Below, piece by piece: positions 8,270-16,958 of a stretch of 64,000 nucleotides of DNA. The notes below the pieces were generated by a model. That model ran no database searches, was not told the DNA's origin, and worked only from the letters and a program-made list of their open reading frames with translations. Location of the stretch: the NCBI GenBank assembly GCA_004362315.1, contig SNWL01000005.1, forward strand, positions 558,001 through 622,000, in the 5' to 3' direction. This DNA is from Mycobacterium sp. BK086. GTDB taxonomy: Bacteria > Actinomycetota > Actinomycetes > Mycobacteriales > Mycobacteriaceae. The translations under genes and the position numbers were made by a program. How positions within the stretch are numbered: the first letter of the stretch is position 1; each line of letters begins with the position of its first letter.

Positions 8270-9084
8270 CCCGGCGCCTCGGGCGCCGGTGCGTGCAGCC
8301 AGCGCTGGTAGATCCCGGCGAAGGTGCCGTCGCCGAGCGCATCGGCCAGCCACGCGTCGGTTTGGCCGGCGATCGGACTGCCTTTGGGGAGTAGATAGGC
8401 CTTGACCTCGGAGGTGAAGGGTTGCTCGGGGTGCTGTGCGACCAATCCGGGGTGCAGGTCGGACTGGTAGATCGCCTCCACGGCGTCGGTGACCATGACG
8501 TCGGCATATCCGGCCGCGAGCTGGTCGAAGATCGTGGTGTTGTCCGGCCAGATCGTGAGCGCGGCGTTCGGGAAGTGTTGTCGGGCGAACTGCTCGTTGG
8601 TGCCGCCGCTGTTCTCGATCACTCGCACACCGGGCTGGTCGATGTCCTCGATCGAGGACAGCCGGCCGGCGTTGGCGGCGGCCACCACCGGGGTCTTGCC
8701 GCTGGACAGGTACGGCTTGGTGACGTCGGCGACGCGGCGTCGCTGGGCGGTGTCGGTGATCCCGCCCATGGCGATGTCGCAGGTCCCCGGCGAGGTCAGG
8801 TCGGTCATCAGGGTCGACCAGGTGGTTGGCACGAACATCGGCGCTCGCCCGAGGTGGGCGGCCAGGTCGGTGGCCATGTCGATGTCGACGCCGCTGTACT
8901 GCCCGGTCGCCGGATCGCGGTAGGTCAGCGGCGGGTAGTCACCGGTGGTGCAGATCTTCAGGGTGGCCGGGTCGCCGCCCGCAAGGGCCGGTGGCGCGGC
9001 CAAACCGGATGCCGCAATCGTGGCGGCGAACGCCGCGGCCCCAAAGCTCAACGGCCACATGCGGTTCGTGCACCCGCGATCCAT
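8266..9084 (-). CDS. Exported PheC-like (cyclohexadienyl dehydratase) / solute-binding protein
   Basis: The 272-residue protein has a signal peptide (hydrophobic core about residues 12-30, ending PPALAG) and a periplasmic-binding-protein type II fold. The segments CTTGDYPPLTYRDP, PTTWSTLMTDL, CDIAMGGI, ENSGGTNEQFAR and DNTTIFDQLAAG closely resemble PheC cyclohexadienyl dehydratases. Such enzymes convert prephenate or arogenate to phenylpyruvate or phenylalanine in the periplasm. No transporter permease or ATPase lies nearby, which favours an enzyme over a transport component. The start could be ATG 9084 or GTG 9087. Confidence 0.7.
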   Translation of the reverse strand: MDRGCTNRMWPLSFGAAAFAATIAASGLAAPPALAGGDPATLKICTTGDYPPLTYRDPATGQYSGVDIDMATDLAAHLGRAPMFVPTTWSTLMTDLTSPGTCDIAMGGITDTAQRRRVADVTKPYLSSGKTPVVAAANAGRLSSIEDIDQPGVRVIENSGGTNEQFARQHFPNAALTIWPDNTTIFDQLAAGYADVMVTDAVEAIYQSDLHPGLVAQHPEQPFTSEVKAYLLPKGSPIAGQTDAWLADALGDGTFAGIYQRWLHAPAPEAPG

Positions 9085-9112
9085 CACCGCAGTCTATGCA
9101 GTTATCGTGAGT

Positions 9113-9122
9113 TCGAATTCGA
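9113..9122. promoter_or_regulatory. Ten-base palindrome in the divergent promoter region
   Basis: TCGAATTCGA is a perfect palindrome about 30 bases upstream of the PheC-like start and 22 bases upstream of the thioesterase start. It could be an operator shared by the divergent genes. Being short, it could also be chance. Confidence 0.2.
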
Positions 9123-9144
9123 CCACGACGACCGCGGGGAGCAC

Positions 9145-9948
9145 ATGCCGAGCTGGATCGCCGACCTGGTTCATTTGAACGGCGACGCCCAACTCGACCG
9201 CGATGGACTCACCTTTCACACCTCGGCGACATCCGGAGTGGGCCCACGGTTGTTCGGTGGATTGATCGCCGCACAGGCGCTGGCCGCCGCGGCCGCCACC
9301 GTGGATCCCGCCCGGCTGCCGCAATCCCTACACGCCTACTTCATCAAGGGCGGGCGGATCGGCGTCGACATCGAGTTCACCGTCGAGATCACCCGCGACG
9401 GCCGCTCGTTCAACACCCGCCGGGTCACGGCTGTACAGGACGGGGCCGCGATCTTCGAGATGATGGCGTCGTTCCATCAGCCGGAGATCACCACCGACTG
9501 GCAGCGCCCGGATCCCCTGGCCGTCGAGTTGACGGACGCGACAATCGTCACAAAGCTGCCGGTGCGTTGGGCTGATCACTTCGAGATCCGGGTTGCGCCA
9601 GGGCAGTACGGTCACGACGACTGGCCGGTTCAACCGTTCTGGTTCCGGACCCGGGAGCCGGTCGAGGACAACCCGGTTCTGCGGGCCTGCGCGCTGACAT
9701 TCATCTCTGACCTCGGCCTGGTGTCCTCGGCCCGACCGCCGGGCGAGGGTCGCCCAGGCCAGGGCGGCGCCGCCAGCCTCGACCACGCGCTGTGGTTGCA
9801 CCGGCCCACCGATCCTCATCGCTGGCATCTCTACGACGCCATTGCGGTAACTCACAGCGACGCGCGGGGCCTGGCTCGGGGGTCAATTCACCGCGATGAC
9901 GGTACTCTCGTCGCCAGCGTCGCCCAGGAATCGCTCTGGCGAATGTGA
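9145..9948 (+). CDS. Acyl-CoA thioesterase II (TesB family)
   Basis: The 267-residue protein has the double-hotdog TesB layout. The first half contains GPRLFGGLIAAQALAAA, SLHAYFIKGGR and FNTRRVTAVQDGAAIFEMMASFH; the second contains SLDHALWLHRP, WHLYDAIAVTHSDARGLARGSIHRDDGTLVASVAQE. The catalytic Asp of TesB would be in SLDHALW. The ATG at 9145 is preceded by GGGGAG, which decides the start over the much longer open frame. It hydrolyses medium or long acyl-CoAs, presumably in the cytosol. It is divergent from the PheC-like gene. Confidence 0.88.
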   Translation: MPSWIADLVHLNGDAQLDRDGLTFHTSATSGVGPRLFGGLIAAQALAAAAATVDPARLPQSLHAYFIKGGRIGVDIEFTVEITRDGRSFNTRRVTAVQDGAAIFEMMASFHQPEITTDWQRPDPLAVELTDATIVTKLPVRWADHFEIRVAPGQYGHDDWPVQPFWFRTREPVEDNPVLRACALTFISDLGLVSSARPPGEGRPGQGGAASLDHALWLHRPTDPHRWHLYDAIAVTHSDARGLARGSIHRDDGTLVASVAQESLWRM

Positions 9949-10121
9949 TCGCGCGTCCTCCGGTTCGCCCGGTAAGGGAATTCGCAGGTCACCGCCGGTC
10001 CGGGGCAACAGCTCAGCCAGGCCGAAACAACGGTGTTTAGCCAGCAGCGGCTACGGGAACAAACTCGCATTCGACCGCGTTGACGCGACGTCAAGCGCGG
10101 AAGGAACGAAAGGCACGGACC

Positions 10122-10412
10122 ATGTCGGTTGACTATGACGCACCCCGCCGGACCCAGGCCGAGCCTGAGGAGGAATCCCTCGAAGACCTGGCGGGCCGGC
10201 GTAAAGACACAGCCACGGCTGTCATCGATGTTGACGAGGCTGAAGCCGCTGACTCGTTCGAGCTGCCCGGCGCGGACCTGTCCGACGAGGAGCTCACCGT
10301 TCGGGTGATCCCGAAGCAGGCCGACGAGTTCACTTGCACGAGCTGCTTTTTGGTGCATCACCGGAGCCGCCTGGCTGACGCCTCGAGCATGACCTGCACC
10401 GACTGCGCCTAA
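10122..10412 (+). CDS. DUF4193 family protein
   Basis: This 96-residue acidic protein is a typical actinobacterial DUF4193 member. It starts MSVDYDAPRR, has the conserved SFELPGADLSDEELTVRVIPKQADEFTCTSCF core and ends with two CxxC pairs (CTSC and CTDC) that probably bind zinc. The function of the family is unknown. The ATG at 10122 follows a purine-rich stretch; the overlapping longer frames are shadows. Confidence 0.92.
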   Translation: MSVDYDAPRRTQAEPEEESLEDLAGRRKDTATAVIDVDEAEAADSFELPGADLSDEELTVRVIPKQADEFTCTSCFLVHHRSRLADASSMTCTDCA

Positions 10413-10441
10413 TCTGCGCCTGATCCGGCCACAATGGTCGG

Positions 10442-11359
10442 ATGGCCAGTGTGGGAAGCCGGCTGGTGCCGGTGATTCTGCGCGTCACCGGTCGTGGAAG
10501 GCCGCTATCGCGGCCAGGCGCCGCTCGTCAGCGGGTTGTTGATCGAGCGCTGCGACCCCGTCCGTTCGGACCGCCCAAGCGTCTTCGCGACGACGTCGAC
10601 GTGACCGTCGTACACGACCGATGGCCGATCTACACCGTCTCTCCCGCCGGCGGCCGCGCGCGCCATCGCGCCGTGTACCTGCACGGCGGTGGCTGGGTGA
10701 ACGAGATCGAGCCGGCGCACTGGCGGCTGGTCGCCCAGTTGGCCGCCGAAACGCAGACGTCGGTGCGGGTACCGATCTATCCCCTGGTGCCCTGGGGCAC
10801 CGCGGGCGACGTCGTCCCGTGGATTGCGGAACTGATCACCGCCGAGATTGCCAATCCGGGTGCCGAAGCGACGTTCGTGCTCGGCGACTCGGCCGGCGGC
10901 CAGATCGCGCTGTCGTCGGCAATCTATCTGCGCGACAACAACTCTGAACAGCCTCGTCGGCTGTTTCTGATTGCGCCGGTGCTGGACGCCGCGATGAGCA
11001 ATCCCGCCATCGCGGCGGTGGAGCCCAGCGATCCCTGGCTGTCCTGTGCCGGGGTCCATGTCTACGCGCAGCATTGGCGCGGCCAGCTGAGCCTGGAGGA
11101 CCCGATGGTCAGTCCGCTGTGCGCATCGCTCGACGGGCTGACGGCGATCACGATCTTCAGCGGAACGCGCGACATCCTGAACCCCGACGCGCGCCTGCTC
11201 GCAGGCAAGGCCGCGGCGGCCGGTGTCGATGTCGACTACGTGCAGGGTGAGGGCATGGTGCACGTCTATCCGCTGCTGCCCATCCCGGAAGGGCGTGCCG
11301 CTCGCCGACACATCGTCGGCGCGATCAACGGCACGCCCTACGGACTGCTTAGGCGATGA
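10442..11359 (+). CDS. Alpha/beta hydrolase, hormone-sensitive-lipase type esterase
   Basis: The 305-residue enzyme shows the HSL-family oxyanion motif HGGGW, the nucleophile elbow GDSAGG, an acid residue in GTRDILNPD and the catalytic His in GMVHVYPLLP. It resembles the Lip-family esterases of mycobacteria that hydrolyse short or medium acyl esters. There is no signal peptide. The gene lies 29 bases after DUF4193 and overlaps the end of the convergent NlpC/P60 gene by 11 bases. Confidence 0.9.
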   Translation: MASVGSRLVPVILRVTGRGRPLSRPGAARQRVVDRALRPRPFGPPKRLRDDVDVTVVHDRWPIYTVSPAGGRARHRAVYLHGGGWVNEIEPAHWRLVAQLAAETQTSVRVPIYPLVPWGTAGDVVPWIAELITAEIANPGAEATFVLGDSAGGQIALSSAIYLRDNNSEQPRRLFLIAPVLDAAMSNPAIAAVEPSDPWLSCAGVHVYAQHWRGQLSLEDPMVSPLCASLDGLTAITIFSGTRDILNPDARLLAGKAAAAGVDVDYVQGEGMVHVYPLLPIPEGRAARRHIVGAINGTPYGLLRR

Positions 11360-11846
11360 CGCGGACCAGGAACGGCGCCATGTCCTTGGCGCGCACCGCG
11401 GAGACCGCGACGACGGTGTCGGTGACCTCGAGCATCTGGTTGTTGCCGAGGAACATCGAGACGCTCTGAGTGCCGTCGGGCCCGTAGAAGATCAGGTCAC
11501 CCGGCAGCGCCTGGTCGGCGGTCACGTGCTGGCCCACCTTGTACATATCGCCCGAGGAGCGCGGCAGCTTGGCGCCGACGCCGGCGTAGATGTACTGGAT
11601 CAGGCCGGAGCTGTCGAAACCGACCACCGCGGCGCTCGGTCCCTTGCCCAGGGTGGGTCCGTTGATGTCGCCGCCGGCCCAGGCATAGGGCACGCCGCGC
11701 TGGGCGAGCCCGCGCTGGATCACCAGCTGGACGTATTGATCCCGGCTGACGGGAGCGGCCGAAGCCACCGGGGCCAGCAGGCCGGGAATGGCGAGCAGCA
11801 TCATCAGGCTGACCGCGAGGGCGTATACGCGTTTCTTCATCATCAT
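11349..11846 (-). CDS. RipD-like NlpC/P60 protein lacking catalytic residues
   Basis: The 165-residue protein has a signal peptide (residues 1-30, ending APVASAAP) and an NlpC/P60 fold (GVPYAWAGGD, LPRSSGDMYKVGQHV, LPGDLIFYG). The catalytic Cys of DCSG is Ser79 here (FDSSGL), and the catalytic His of the HVxIYLG strand is replaced by Ser128 (TQSVSMFLGN). It therefore should bind, not cut, peptidoglycan, like M. tuberculosis RipD. The first of three tandem ATGs (11846) follows a GGAAGG ribosome site, which decides the start. Confidence 0.85.
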   Translation of the reverse strand: MMMKKRVYALAVSLMMLLAIPGLLAPVASAAPVSRDQYVQLVIQRGLAQRGVPYAWAGGDINGPTLGKGPSAAVVGFDSSGLIQYIYAGVGAKLPRSSGDMYKVGQHVTADQALPGDLIFYGPDGTQSVSMFLGNNQMLEVTDTVVAVSAVRAKDMAPFLVRVIA

Positions 11847-12048
11847 TTCCACCTTCCGGGCGCCTCTGAGCAAAACTCCGTCCGGTTCACAGAGGCCACT
11901 TCTGTAACTTCTACAGCAAATGGCTGACAGCCGCCGACCACGGTTCAAGCCTGAACAGGCCTTTTAGCCAAACCGTGATGTAACAGTGTCCGAAGTGGTG
12001 TGCATCCTTGCCTGATCGGTTGCGATCGCCGATGGGCGCCAGCAACGC

Positions 12049-12828
12049 TCAGTGACGCCGGTCACGCACCTGGTAGGTGGACGGCCACGACTTACGGGAA
12101 TCGTCTCCGGTCAGCGCCATGCCCATGCCGCCGACTTTGACGTTGTAGGCCTCTTTCCCGGCGCCCACTTCACGGTTCGCGTGCTCCTGCGCCAGGTAGT
12201 ACAGCTCGTCGATCGCGGCCTCGCTGTAGGCGACGAACGACGTCTCGCGAACCGCGTCGTCACTCGGCGTCATCTTGTCGGGCAGAATGCGAGAGGCCAG
12301 CGCCGCCAGTCCCATGAAGGCGAACGGGATCACCCAGTAGCAGACGAACGACAACGGGGTCTTGGTGTCGAGGATCGTCGCGTCGCCCTGCACGATCGGC
12401 GGGACCGCCGAGGACACCGTCATCCCCGCGAAGGCGGCGACCCAGATCCAGGTCAGCAGAGCGGTGATCTTCTTGAACAGGTCACTCTTGATCACCTCGT
12501 CGGGGCGGCCGGCCGCGGCGAACTCCCGGACGAACGGCTTGCCGATCAGGGCGCCCACCAAGGCGATCAGGAAGATTCCGGCGTTGCTGAGCGGCTGCAT
12601 CCAGCGCTCCATGAAGGCCTGGCTCGTCACGAACGTCAGGATGGCCAACACGGAGAACGTTGCGACAGCGCCGATTTCGAAGGTCAGGCCGGGTGCCTTC
12701 TTCACGCGCCCGACGACCAGCCCGGCGACGGCGATACCGAGGGCGACCAGCACTGCCGTCTCGAACGGGACGTTGCCCACCAGTACCCAATAGACGATCC
12801 ACGGCGCGAAACCCACGAGAATGCCCAC
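12049..12828 (-). CDS. Six-span membrane protein of unknown function
   Basis: This 259-residue protein has about six hydrophobic spans (first near residues 3-17, last near 158-180) followed by a soluble tail of about 70 residues containing EAAIDELYYLAQEHANREVG. I do not recognise the family. The GTG at 12828 is the start; it is divergent from the formate/nitrite-family transporter, with 83 bases between starts, so shared regulation is possible but not shown. Confidence 0.7.
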   Translation of the reverse strand: MGILVGFAPWIVYWVLVGNVPFETAVLVALGIAVAGLVVGRVKKAPGLTFEIGAVATFSVLAILTFVTSQAFMERWMQPLSNAGIFLIALVGALIGKPFVREFAAAGRPDEVIKSDLFKKITALLTWIWVAAFAGMTVSSAVPPIVQGDATILDTKTPLSFVCYWVIPFAFMGLAALASRILPDKMTPSDDAVRETSFVAYSEAAIDELYYLAQEHANREVGAGKEAYNVKVGGMGMALTGDDSRKSWPSTYQVRDRRH

Positions 12829-12911
12829 GGTGGGCCAGTGTATGGGCGGGCGTTGTGCAACTGCTCAGCGGTGTCTCGTGTCGGGCGCCGTATTGACGGG
12901 TAAACCGCACC

Positions 12912-13760
12912 GTGAGTTCGACGAGTCAGCGACAGCTGGGCGATTCCAACAGTCCGATCGAGGACGAGCTGGAAGACGCCTTCAACCGGATGGTGGACGA
13001 AGGTAGTCAGCGCCTGCACCGCACGTGGCGCGAGGTTCTGGTGACGGGGTTCTTCGGCGGGACCGAAGTCGCGATCGGAGTGCTCGCGTACCTGTCGGTG
13101 CTGCACGAGACCCACAACCAGCTCTTGGCCGGCGTGGCGTTCGCGATCGGTTTTCTGGCGCTCCTGCTCGGCCGAAGCGAGCTGTTCACCGAGGGCTTTC
13201 TGGTGCCGGTGACGACCGTGGCCGCCAAACGCGCCAGCGTCGGACAGCTCGCGAAGTTGTGGAGCGGCACGCTGGTGGCCAACCTGGTCGGCGGCTGGGT
13301 GATCATGGCGCTGATCATCGCGGCGTTCCCCAAATTGAGGGCGCAGACCATCGAGTCCGCCGAGCATTTCGTCACTGCGCCACTGTCGGTGCAGAGCCTG
13401 GCGCTGGCGGTGCTGGGCGGCATGGTGATCACACTGATGACGCGCATGCAGCACGGCACCGACTCCATGCCCGGCAAGATCGCCGCCGCGGTTGCCGGGG
13501 CGTTCGTGCTCGCCGGACTTCAGCTGTTCCATTCGATCCTGGACTCGCTGTTGATCTTTGGTGCCCTATCGACCGGGGAAGCCCCGTTCGGTTACCTGGA
13601 TTGGCTGGGGTGGTTCTGGTACACGCTGATCGGCAATATCGTCGGCGGGCTGGTGTTGGTGACGTTGCTGCGGCTGCTGCGCAGCAAGGAGCGACTCAAG
13701 GACGAGCGGGAAAGCGCGGAGTCGTCATCGGGTGAGGGCGCTGCTCCCCCGCGCGCTTAG
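12912..13760 (+). CDS. Formate/nitrite transporter family membrane protein
   Basis: The 282-residue protein begins with a helical soluble segment (residues 1-40) followed by six membrane spans in the FocA/NirC pattern: GFFGGTEVAIGVLAYLSVL, LLAGVAFAIGFLALLLGRSELFTEGFL, and a span with LQLFHSILDS that holds the central His. The GRSELFTE loop matches the family. It may carry formate, nitrite or other small anions. The C-terminus is charged and disordered. Start is GTG 12912. Confidence 0.8.
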   Translation: MSSTSQRQLGDSNSPIEDELEDAFNRMVDEGSQRLHRTWREVLVTGFFGGTEVAIGVLAYLSVLHETHNQLLAGVAFAIGFLALLLGRSELFTEGFLVPVTTVAAKRASVGQLAKLWSGTLVANLVGGWVIMALIIAAFPKLRAQTIESAEHFVTAPLSVQSLALAVLGGMVITLMTRMQHGTDSMPGKIAAAVAGAFVLAGLQLFHSILDSLLIFGALSTGEAPFGYLDWLGWFWYTLIGNIVGGLVLVTLLRLLRSKERLKDERESAESSSGEGAAPPRA

Positions 13761-13761
13761 A

Positions 13762-15324
13762 TCATGAGGACTGCAGGATCAGCATCGCGACGTGCAGCGA
13801 GGTCCGCGACTCCGCGTCGTCGAGGTCGAGACCGACGATCTTCTGCAACGCCTCCAGCCGGGAGTACAGCGTCGGACGTGACATGTGCAACGTTCTGGCC
13901 AGCTCGGCCTTGTTACCCCCGGCGTCCAGAAAGCGCCGCAGCAGATCGAACGCCTCGTCGCCGTGCTTGGCGCGGTGCGTGAGCAGACCGGCGAGCTCGG
14001 TCTCGGCGAAGGCCTGCACTCGCGGATCGGTCCGGATCAGCGACAGCAGGCCGCGCAGCCGCACATCGGCGGCGCGATGAAAAGGCAAGGCGCTCAATGG
14101 CATCGACATTGCCACCTCGGCGACGTGACCCGCCTCGCGCAGGCCGCCCACGGCATCGATCAACCGGCTGGATTCTGGCCCAACCCCGATGACGCAGTCC
14201 CCGACGCCGTCCAGGCGGATCACCGACTGGCGGATCGCCGAACAGACGTCGGCCAGAGTGCTGGTGCGCTGCGGTGCCAGCACCAATTCGATCTGCCCGT
14301 CATCGCGGGTGGCCGCCAAGCCGGTGTGCCCCGCCGCGCGCACCGTGTGCATGATCGCGTCCAGCATGCGCACCCGGCGCTGGGCGACGGTGACCTGATC
14401 AGCACCCGCGCTCTCCCGTAACCGCACCGCCATCGGGACGTAGGTCAGCGCGGGGCGCAATCCCAATGCGTGGGCGCGGGCGGTCGCCTCGGCTTCGTCG
14501 GTGATCCGGCCGCGGCGCAGATCGTCGACAAGCCCACTCTGAGCGCGAAGCTCGAGCGAACTGCGATTCTGCTCGACCATCCGGTGCAGGGCCAGCGCCT
14601 GGGCCGCCCGCTCCAAGGTCATCACCGCCCGCCCGTCGGTGACGAGGTGTGGGGCGATCAACCGTCCCCACTCCTCGCGATACGGGCCGACCGGGCTGGC
14701 CGTCCAGGTGTCACCGGCGCTCAGGCGCGATCGTCGCTCCCAGTCGGCCAGCAGGACCGTCGCCGACATCCCCCGTCCATCGAAGGCCAGCACCTGCCGG
14801 TTGAGATCCTCCAGCACCACCGGGGTGTCCAGCATGTCCGCCGTCGCGCTGACGATCTGGTCGACCGACGCGCGGCGCATGCTCAGCGCGGTGAACGCCT
14901 CGTGCACCCGCTGCCCGTACGCCACCTCGGCGTACTGGTCGGCGACGATCCTGCGGTGCACCTCCTCGGTGACGTCGATGAAGCGCACCGGTCGGTGCAG
15001 GACGATCACCGGCAGCCCCGACTCCGCACCGCTGGCCAGCACAGACTGCGGAAGCGTGTCGACGTGCAACCCGAGTTCGACCACCACGCCGGTGGCGCCC
15101 GCGGCGGCCAACCCCGGCAGATAGCCGTCGCGCCGAGCCGGATCGACCAGCGCCTGACCCGTGGTCAAGACCAGTTCCCCGCCCGTCAGCAGGCCGGACA
15201 GGTCGGCCAGATCGCTGACGTGGACCCAGCGCACCGGGCGGTCCATCGGCCCGGCGCACACCACCTCCGGCTCACCGCCGCGAATCGACGGCAGCTCGAG
15301 GATGTCGGCCAGCGTCAACTGCAT
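13762..15324 (-). CDS. PucR family transcriptional regulator
   Basis: The 520-residue regulator has the N-terminal PucR domain (residues 1-125, including MQLTLADILELP and WVHVSDLADLSGLLTGGELVLTTG), a central GGDEF-like/sensor region and a C-terminal helix-turn-helix (about 460-515, GGNKAELARTLHMSRPTLYSRL). It is divergent from the dehydrogenase-aminotransferase pair and very likely controls it. A TACACAGTGTA palindrome sits 2 bases upstream of the ATG, and a TACACT -10 only 6 bases before the ATG suggests a leaderless transcript. Confidence 0.9.
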   Translation of the reverse strand: MQLTLADILELPSIRGGEPEVVCAGPMDRPVRWVHVSDLADLSGLLTGGELVLTTGQALVDPARRDGYLPGLAAAGATGVVVELGLHVDTLPQSVLASGAESGLPVIVLHRPVRFIDVTEEVHRRIVADQYAEVAYGQRVHEAFTALSMRRASVDQIVSATADMLDTPVVLEDLNRQVLAFDGRGMSATVLLADWERRSRLSAGDTWTASPVGPYREEWGRLIAPHLVTDGRAVMTLERAAQALALHRMVEQNRSSLELRAQSGLVDDLRRGRITDEAEATARAHALGLRPALTYVPMAVRLRESAGADQVTVAQRRVRMLDAIMHTVRAAGHTGLAATRDDGQIELVLAPQRTSTLADVCSAIRQSVIRLDGVGDCVIGVGPESSRLIDAVGGLREAGHVAEVAMSMPLSALPFHRAADVRLRGLLSLIRTDPRVQAFAETELAGLLTHRAKHGDEAFDLLRRFLDAGGNKAELARTLHMSRPTLYSRLEALQKIVGLDLDDAESRTSLHVAMLILQSS

Positions 15325-15405
15325 TTACACAGTGTATTGGCATCGCTTGCATTTCTTACAATCTGTCGGGTCCGAACCGGTCGAACGACCCGCAGAATCG
15401 CAGGT
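15325..15405. promoter_or_regulatory. Divergent promoter region with 11-bp palindrome
   Basis: The 81-base gap between the PucR and dehydrogenase starts holds a perfect palindrome TACACAGTGTA at 15326-15336. For the regulator, TTGTAA (complement of 15356-15361) and TACACT (complement of 15331-15336) are spaced by 19 and put transcription at or near its ATG. On the other strand TACAAT at 15357-15362 is a candidate -10 for the dehydrogenase gene. The palindrome overlaps the regulator -10, as expected for autoregulation. Confidence 0.45.
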
Positions 15406-16923
15406 ATGACTCTCACCGCGCCCAACACCCGCGTCCGCACGATCGCCCACTGGGCCGGCGGGAAGAACTTCGCAGGCGGCAGTGACCGCACCGCCGCCGT
15501 CACCAACCCGGCCACCGGTCAGGTCACCGGGCAGGTCGCGCTGGCCGATGTCGACGACGCGCGCGCGGTGATCGATGCCGCAGCCGCCGCGTTCCCCGCC
15601 TGGCGCGACACCTCGCTGGCCAAGCGCACCACCATCCTCTTTGCTTTCCGCGAGCTGCTCAACGCACGCAAGGAAGAGCTGGCCGCGATCATCACCGCTG
15701 AGCACGGCAAGGTGCTCTCCGATGCCCTCGGCGAAGTCAGCCGCGGCCAGGAGGTCGTCGAATTCGCTTGCGGGATATCACATCTGCTCAAGGGTGGGAT
15801 GACAGAGAACGCCTCGACCAACGTCGACGTCGCCTCGATCCGCCAGCCGCTGGGCCCGGTGGCCGTCATCAGCCCGTTCAACTTCCCCGCGATGGTGCCG
15901 ATGTGGTTCTTCCCCATCGCCATCGCCGCCGGAAACACGGTGGTGCTCAAGCCTTCTGAGAAGGATCCGTCGGCCGCACTGTGGATCGCCAACCTGTGGG
16001 CCGAGGCCGGACTCCCGGCAGGCGTCTTCAACGTGCTGCAGGGTGACAAGGTCGCCGTCGACGAGCTGCTGACCAACAAGGCCATCAAAGCCGTCTCGTT
16101 CGTGGGCTCGACCCCGATCGCGCAGTACATCTACTCCACGGCGACGCTGCACGGCAAGCGCGTTCAGGCGCTGGGCGGAGCCAAGAACCACGCGGTGATC
16201 CTGCCGGACGCCGACCTCGACCTGGCCGCCGACGCGATGGTCAATGCTGGTTTCGGCTCGGCCGGTGAGCGCTGCATGGCGATCTCGGCTGCCGTGGCAG
16301 TCGGCCCGGTCGCCGACGAGCTCGTCGCCAAGATCGCCGAGCGCACAACGACGTTGAAGATCGGCGACGGCACCCGTAATACCGACATGGGCCCGCTGGT
16401 CACCAAGGCCCACCGCGACAAGGTGGCCTCCTACATCGATGCCGGTGAAGTCGACGGCGCCACCATCGTCGTCGACGGACGTGGCACCGCGGTCGACGGA
16501 GATGACACCGGATTCTGGTTGGGCCCAACACTTATCGACAACGTCACCCCCGAGATGAGCGTCTATACCGACGAGATCTTCGGCCCGGTGTTGTCGGTCG
16601 TGCGGGTCGACACCTACGACGAAGCTCTGGAGCTGATCAACTCCAACCCCTACGGCAACGGCACCGCGATCTTCACCAACGACGGTGGCGCCGCGCGGCG
16701 CTTCCAGAACGAGGTCGAGGTCGGCATGGTCGGCATCAACGTGCCGATCCCGGTTCCGACCGCCTACTACAGCTTCGGCGGCTGGAAGAGCTCCCTGTTC
16801 GGTGACACCCACGCGCACGGCACCGAAGGCGTGCACTTCTTCACCCGTGGCAAAGTGGTCACCACGCGGTGGCTCGACCCCTCCCATGGCGGTATCAACC
16901 TCGGCTTCCCACAGAACCACTGA
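15406..16923 (+). CDS. mmsA: CoA-acylating methylmalonate-semialdehyde dehydrogenase
   Basis: The 505-residue enzyme converts methylmalonate semialdehyde (and malonate semialdehyde) to propionyl-CoA or acetyl-CoA in valine, beta-alanine and inositol catabolism. Family marks are SPFNFPAMVPMWFFP, the catalytic Cys in GSAGERCMAIS, ALGGAKNH and the C-terminal HGTEGVHFFTRGKVVT segment. The ATG at 15406 follows CAGGT; the open frame continues far upstream as a shadow of the regulator. The aminotransferase gene follows 35 bases downstream, giving a two-step pathway from a beta-amino acid to acyl-CoA. Confidence 0.92.
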   Translation: MTLTAPNTRVRTIAHWAGGKNFAGGSDRTAAVTNPATGQVTGQVALADVDDARAVIDAAAAAFPAWRDTSLAKRTTILFAFRELLNARKEELAAIITAEHGKVLSDALGEVSRGQEVVEFACGISHLLKGGMTENASTNVDVASIRQPLGPVAVISPFNFPAMVPMWFFPIAIAAGNTVVLKPSEKDPSAALWIANLWAEAGLPAGVFNVLQGDKVAVDELLTNKAIKAVSFVGSTPIAQYIYSTATLHGKRVQALGGAKNHAVILPDADLDLAADAMVNAGFGSAGERCMAISAAVAVGPVADELVAKIAERTTTLKIGDGTRNTDMGPLVTKAHRDKVASYIDAGEVDGATIVVDGRGTAVDGDDTGFWLGPTLIDNVTPEMSVYTDEIFGPVLSVVRVDTYDEALELINSNPYGNGTAIFTNDGGAARRFQNEVEVGMVGINVPIPVPTAYYSFGGWKSSLFGDTHAHGTEGVHFFTRGKVVTTRWLDPSHGGINLGFPQNH

Positions 16924-16958
16924 CACCACTGCGCACCACGAGCTCGAAAGAGGCACGC

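Noticed and set aside
11948-11965. Short hairpin with TTTT after the arms
   Set aside because: The stem is only 5 bp and no gene ends upstream in the matching orientation, so I do not call a terminator.
14470-15405. N-terminal extension of the methylmalonate-semialdehyde dehydrogenase frame
   Set aside because: The extra 312 residues overlap the PucR gene on the other strand and look random; the family N-terminus starts at 15406.
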